Source: Bosea sp. BIWAKO-01 (GTDB taxonomy: Bacteria > Pseudomonadota > Alphaproteobacteria > Rhizobiales > Beijerinckiaceae). From it: a DNA stretch of 64,000 bases. The DNA lies in the NCBI RefSeq assembly GCF_001748145.1, contig NZ_BCQA01000001.1, positions 3,188,501-3,252,500 of the forward strand. The letters run 5' to 3'. Made by a program: the position numbers and the translations under genes. A model generated the notes under the pieces. The model did not search any database. It saw only the letters and a list, made by a program, of their open reading frames with translations, and was not told the DNA's origin. Positions within the stretch are counted from its first letter, which is position 1. The number at the start of each line of letters is the position of its first letter. Below are positions 61,376 through 64,000 of the stretch, one piece after another.

Positions 61376-63925
61376 TCATTCACGAGGGCCCCCCGTGAAC
61401 CAGCTGTAATAGGGGTTGGTGGGATCGGCCTGGGTCACGCGCCGCATCTGCCGCGCCCAGCGCGCCCGGTCGCCGACATAGGCGGCAAGGCCGGCATCGT
61501 AGAATGTCAGGAGCCTGCTGCGCTCGTTTGCAAGATCGGCCCGGAACGCATCGTCGGCACCGATGACCGGTGGTTCGCCCTGCATCTCCATGAGGAGAGG
61601 CAATGTCCGGGCCAGTTCCAGCCGCCGCACCCAGCCCGCATATTCAATGCGCGGATCGTCATCCGTCACGGGGCGGGCCGCGCTTGCATAGCGCTCCAGC
61701 CCCTGCCGATCGGTGACGAAGGTCACAAGGAGGGCCGCAGGGGTATCGACGCCGACATCTCTCAGAGCCTTTGCCACCTCCGGCTGTGCGAAGCGGCCGG
61801 CGATCCTCTGCAGATCCAAAGTGACCGGCTGCTGCGAACCGATCAGCAGCATCTCATGCAGCTCGGTGGTCCAGAGGGTGGCGTGCGGGAAGACATCGAG
61901 GAAGCTGCGTACCAGAGACCGCGTGTCTTCGTCGTTCTGGGTGGGCAGGGGCAGCCACTGCGCGACGAGGCCGCCCTCGGCAAGGCGTGATTGCGCCAGC
62001 GTGTAGAAATCGCTCGAATACAGGTTGGCGACACCTGCGGCTGACGGCGGCGGCGGTTCAAGCGTGATCAGGTCGTAGCGATCCGGGTTGCGCAGAAGCT
62101 CGCGACGCCCGTCGCGCAGGCGAATGTCGAGCCGCGGATCGGTCGCGGCCTGGAAGCTGCCCTCGAAATTCGGTGCCGCCCGGATGACGCTCGGCAGCAA
62201 CTCGGCAACGACGCGCTGTTCCAGGCCGGGATAAGTCAGCAGCGCACCCGCGGTGATGCCGGTACCAAAACCGATCACCAAAGCCGATTTCGGCTCGCGG
62301 TTGTGAATGATCAGCGGCAGCAGCGCCTGCATTCGCATGTAGCGCAGGGACGGCATCGCATCGCCGGAATTGGAGACACCCTGGATGTAGAGACGGCGGA
62401 AGCGGTTTCGGCCCGAGCTGCGCTCGACGACGGCGACCGTGCCGCCCAGGCCCTCGTCATAGAACGTGAGGTTCGCGCCGCGGGCGCCGGGCAGCAGTTT
62501 GGCGAGGCGATCGGATGGCAGGAGGACGGCGGTCGCGCATGTGACAGCGCTGATCGCGAGCGCCGCGATCCAGGCCATTGAGCCGGAGCGCCGTTCGCGC
62601 AAGGCGGCGATCGCGCCCACCAGAGCGGCGGCGACGGCGAGTATCGCGAGCGTGCGGACGAGGCCGAGTGCGGGAATGAGGACGAAGCCGGTGAGGGCGC
62701 TGCCAAGAATGCCGCCAAGGGTATTCAAGGCGATGATCATGCCAACGCCGCGCCCGATATGTCGGGGATCGACGATCAGGCGCAACGCTGCTGGAAAGGC
62801 CGCGCCAAGGAACAATGTGCTGGGAAGGACGACGCAGATCGCGGCGACGGCAAATCGGGCGGACATGCCGGCGAAGGCATTGCCTGTGAGATTCAGCGCT
62901 GCTGCCTCGACGAGGCCCTGGAACTGGCTCAACCAGGGGCCGAGCACGGCGATGGCCAGAGCGGCCGACAGGCCAGCCCCCGCGATGAGCAGGCCGAAGA
63001 CGCTCCATGGCTTCGTGACGCGATCGGCCCAGCGCGCGAAAATGGCCGCGCCCAGTGCGAGCCCGGTGAGGTAGGTTGCGAGCAGGACGGAGAAGGCGAA
63101 GCTGCGCGTGCTCATGAAGGGCACGATCGTCTGCGACCACACCACCTCGTAACCGAGCGCGATGCCTCCCGCGACCGAGTAGAGCGCGATGGCCAGCGCG
63201 GCCGAACGCGAGAAGCTGCTATCGGTCGGCTTGACCGCGTCGACGCTCGCGACGCTTGCCTTCGGGTTCATCGCGAACGCCGCAAGGGCCGCAACCAGGC
63301 AGATTGCGGCGGCCACGAGCGCCGAGCCGCGCATGCCGACCGCGGGAATGACAAGGAACGATGCGAGCAGGGCGCCGGCGATGGCGCCCGCCGTGTTGGC
63401 TGCATACAGGCGCCCGCCAACTTGCCCGATCCCTTGGCGCTGGGGGGCGGCGAAACGTGTCAGTGCAGGCAGCGTGCCGCCCATTAGGACGGCCGGCAAG
63501 CCGACGAGCGCGAACACCATCGCCCAGGCGAGCAGTGGGCTGGTCAGTTCGAGGCGGGCAAAGAGCGGGGCTGCCTGCGACAGGCCGAGTGTCGCAGCAA
63601 TGGCGAGAATGGCGACGCCACCCTCGAGAGCAGCATAGAGACGCAAGGGCTGTTGGCTGCGATCGGCGATACGGCCGAAGATCAGACCGCCGGCTGCCAG
63701 GCCGGCGAAGAAGGCACTGATGCCGGTCGTCACCGCGTAGACCTCGACCCCGACCACGGTCGAGAGCTGCCTGATCCAGATCACCTGGAGGATCAGCGCG
63801 GCGGCGCCGGAGATGAACAACAGGCCGGCGGGCAGGGCGAGCGAAGCATGAACGGCAAGGGCGGCGCGATCCGGGATCGCCTTAGCGCCGCGACGCCGCC
63901 TCGACGCATCTGTCCCAACACTCAT
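61376..63925 (-). CDS. Fused MFS-like / spermidine-synthase-like membrane protein
   Basis: 849 residues from ATG 63925; ATGs at 63949 and 63991 are also possible and none has a clear ribosome site. About the first 480 residues hold 12-14 membrane helices in two halves (FISGAAALILQVIWIRQLST, VGLPAVLMGGTLPALTRFAA, GGIALGYEVVWSQTIVPFM). The C-terminal domain is a spermidine-synthase-like Rossmann fold (SALVIGFGTGITAG, RLDIRLRDGRRELL, LITLEPPPPSAAGVANLYSS). The catalytic Asp of true synthases is replaced by the EPPPP loop, as is usual in these fusions. No defined function is known to me. Confidence 0.87.
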   Translation of the reverse strand: MSVGTDASRRRRGAKAIPDRAALAVHASLALPAGLLFISGAAALILQVIWIRQLSTVVGVEVYAVTTGISAFFAGLAAGGLIFGRIADRSQQPLRLYAALEGGVAILAIAATLGLSQAAPLFARLELTSPLLAWAMVFALVGLPAVLMGGTLPALTRFAAPQRQGIGQVGGRLYAANTAGAIAGALLASFLVIPAVGMRGSALVAAAICLVAALAAFAMNPKASVASVDAVKPTDSSFSRSAALAIALYSVAGGIALGYEVVWSQTIVPFMSTRSFAFSVLLATYLTGLALGAAIFARWADRVTKPWSVFGLLIAGAGLSAALAIAVLGPWLSQFQGLVEAAALNLTGNAFAGMSARFAVAAICVVLPSTLFLGAAFPAALRLIVDPRHIGRGVGMIIALNTLGGILGSALTGFVLIPALGLVRTLAILAVAAALVGAIAALRERRSGSMAWIAALAISAVTCATAVLLPSDRLAKLLPGARGANLTFYDEGLGGTVAVVERSSGRNRFRRLYIQGVSNSGDAMPSLRYMRMQALLPLIIHNREPKSALVIGFGTGITAGALLTYPGLEQRVVAELLPSVIRAAPNFEGSFQAATDPRLDIRLRDGRRELLRNPDRYDLITLEPPPPSAAGVANLYSSDFYTLAQSRLAEGGLVAQWLPLPTQNDEDTRSLVRSFLDVFPHATLWTTELHEMLLIGSQQPVTLDLQRIAGRFAQPEVAKALRDVGVDTPAALLVTFVTDRQGLERYASAARPVTDDDPRIEYAGWVRRLELARTLPLLMEMQGEPPVIGADDAFRADLANERSRLLTFYDAGLAAYVGDRARWARQMRRVTQADPTNPYYSWFTGGPRE

Positions 63926-64000
63926 GCCGGATTCCAGCCCTAGGCTCATCTTCAGGAGTTCGGCCGGCGCTCGCGACGCCGGCCGCAACATAGCAGAGCT

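Overview
The window is GC-rich, densely coded chromosomal DNA with no tRNA, rRNA, insertion sequence or CRISPR array that I could find. Its content (GntR, LysR and AraC regulators beside uptake and degradation operons, TctC and family-5 substrate-binding proteins, a PACE efflux pump, PPK2 and a MoxR/Bat operon) suggests an alphaproteobacterium of the Hyphomicrobiales, perhaps Bosea-like. The genus is an inference from gene style, not something the sequence proves.

Layout. 1-7.7 kb: end of a large exported protein, a small periplasmic protein, two serine beta-lactamase-fold hydrolases (one with its catalytic Ser and Lys replaced) around an unknown gene, an exported alpha/beta hydrolase, and a small membrane-protein gene with no AUG/GUG/UUG start. 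7.7-18.5 kb: a GntR regulator and a plus-strand catabolic operon (omega-transaminase, aldehyde dehydrogenase, esterase-like hydrolase, two family-5 solute-binding proteins, C45 Ntn-hydrolase, nitrilase-family amidase, HpaI-type aldolase). It looks built to import an amide or conjugate, release an omega-amino acid and oxidise it. A near-identical 20-bp motif lies before both the regulator and the operon.

18.6-29.1 kb is the most unusual part: a canonical sigma-54 promoter followed by ten tightly coupled genes. They are an HAD phosphatase, class-III aminotransferase, arginase-fold enzyme, two small EamA/SMR-like four-helix transporters, an alpha/beta hydrolase, a FemAB/GNAT-like transferase, a DUF2147 protein, a histidine kinase and an NtrC-type sigma-54 activator; a MipA/OmpV outer-membrane protein follows. 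I know of no described pathway with this set. It reads as a self-regulated module that makes and exports an amine-bearing molecule or envelope modification.

29.3-36.2 kb: PACE efflux protein with divergent LysR, AraC/MFS divergent pair, TctC binding protein with PrpF-type tautomerase, and a LysR. 36.3-49.5 kb: a peptide uptake and breakdown operon (proline iminopeptidase, S9 and M20 peptidases, complete Dpp/Opp-type ABC transporter, serine hydrolase, MmgE/PrpD protein) closed by a convergent LysR. 49.6-64 kb, all minus strand: a broken gene (frameshift plus amber codon), a MoxR-DUF58-DUF4381-VWA-VWA-TPR-BatD operon, a formylglycine-generating-enzyme homologue, PPK2, an exported HAD phosphatase and a fused MFS/spermidine-synthase protein at the right edge.
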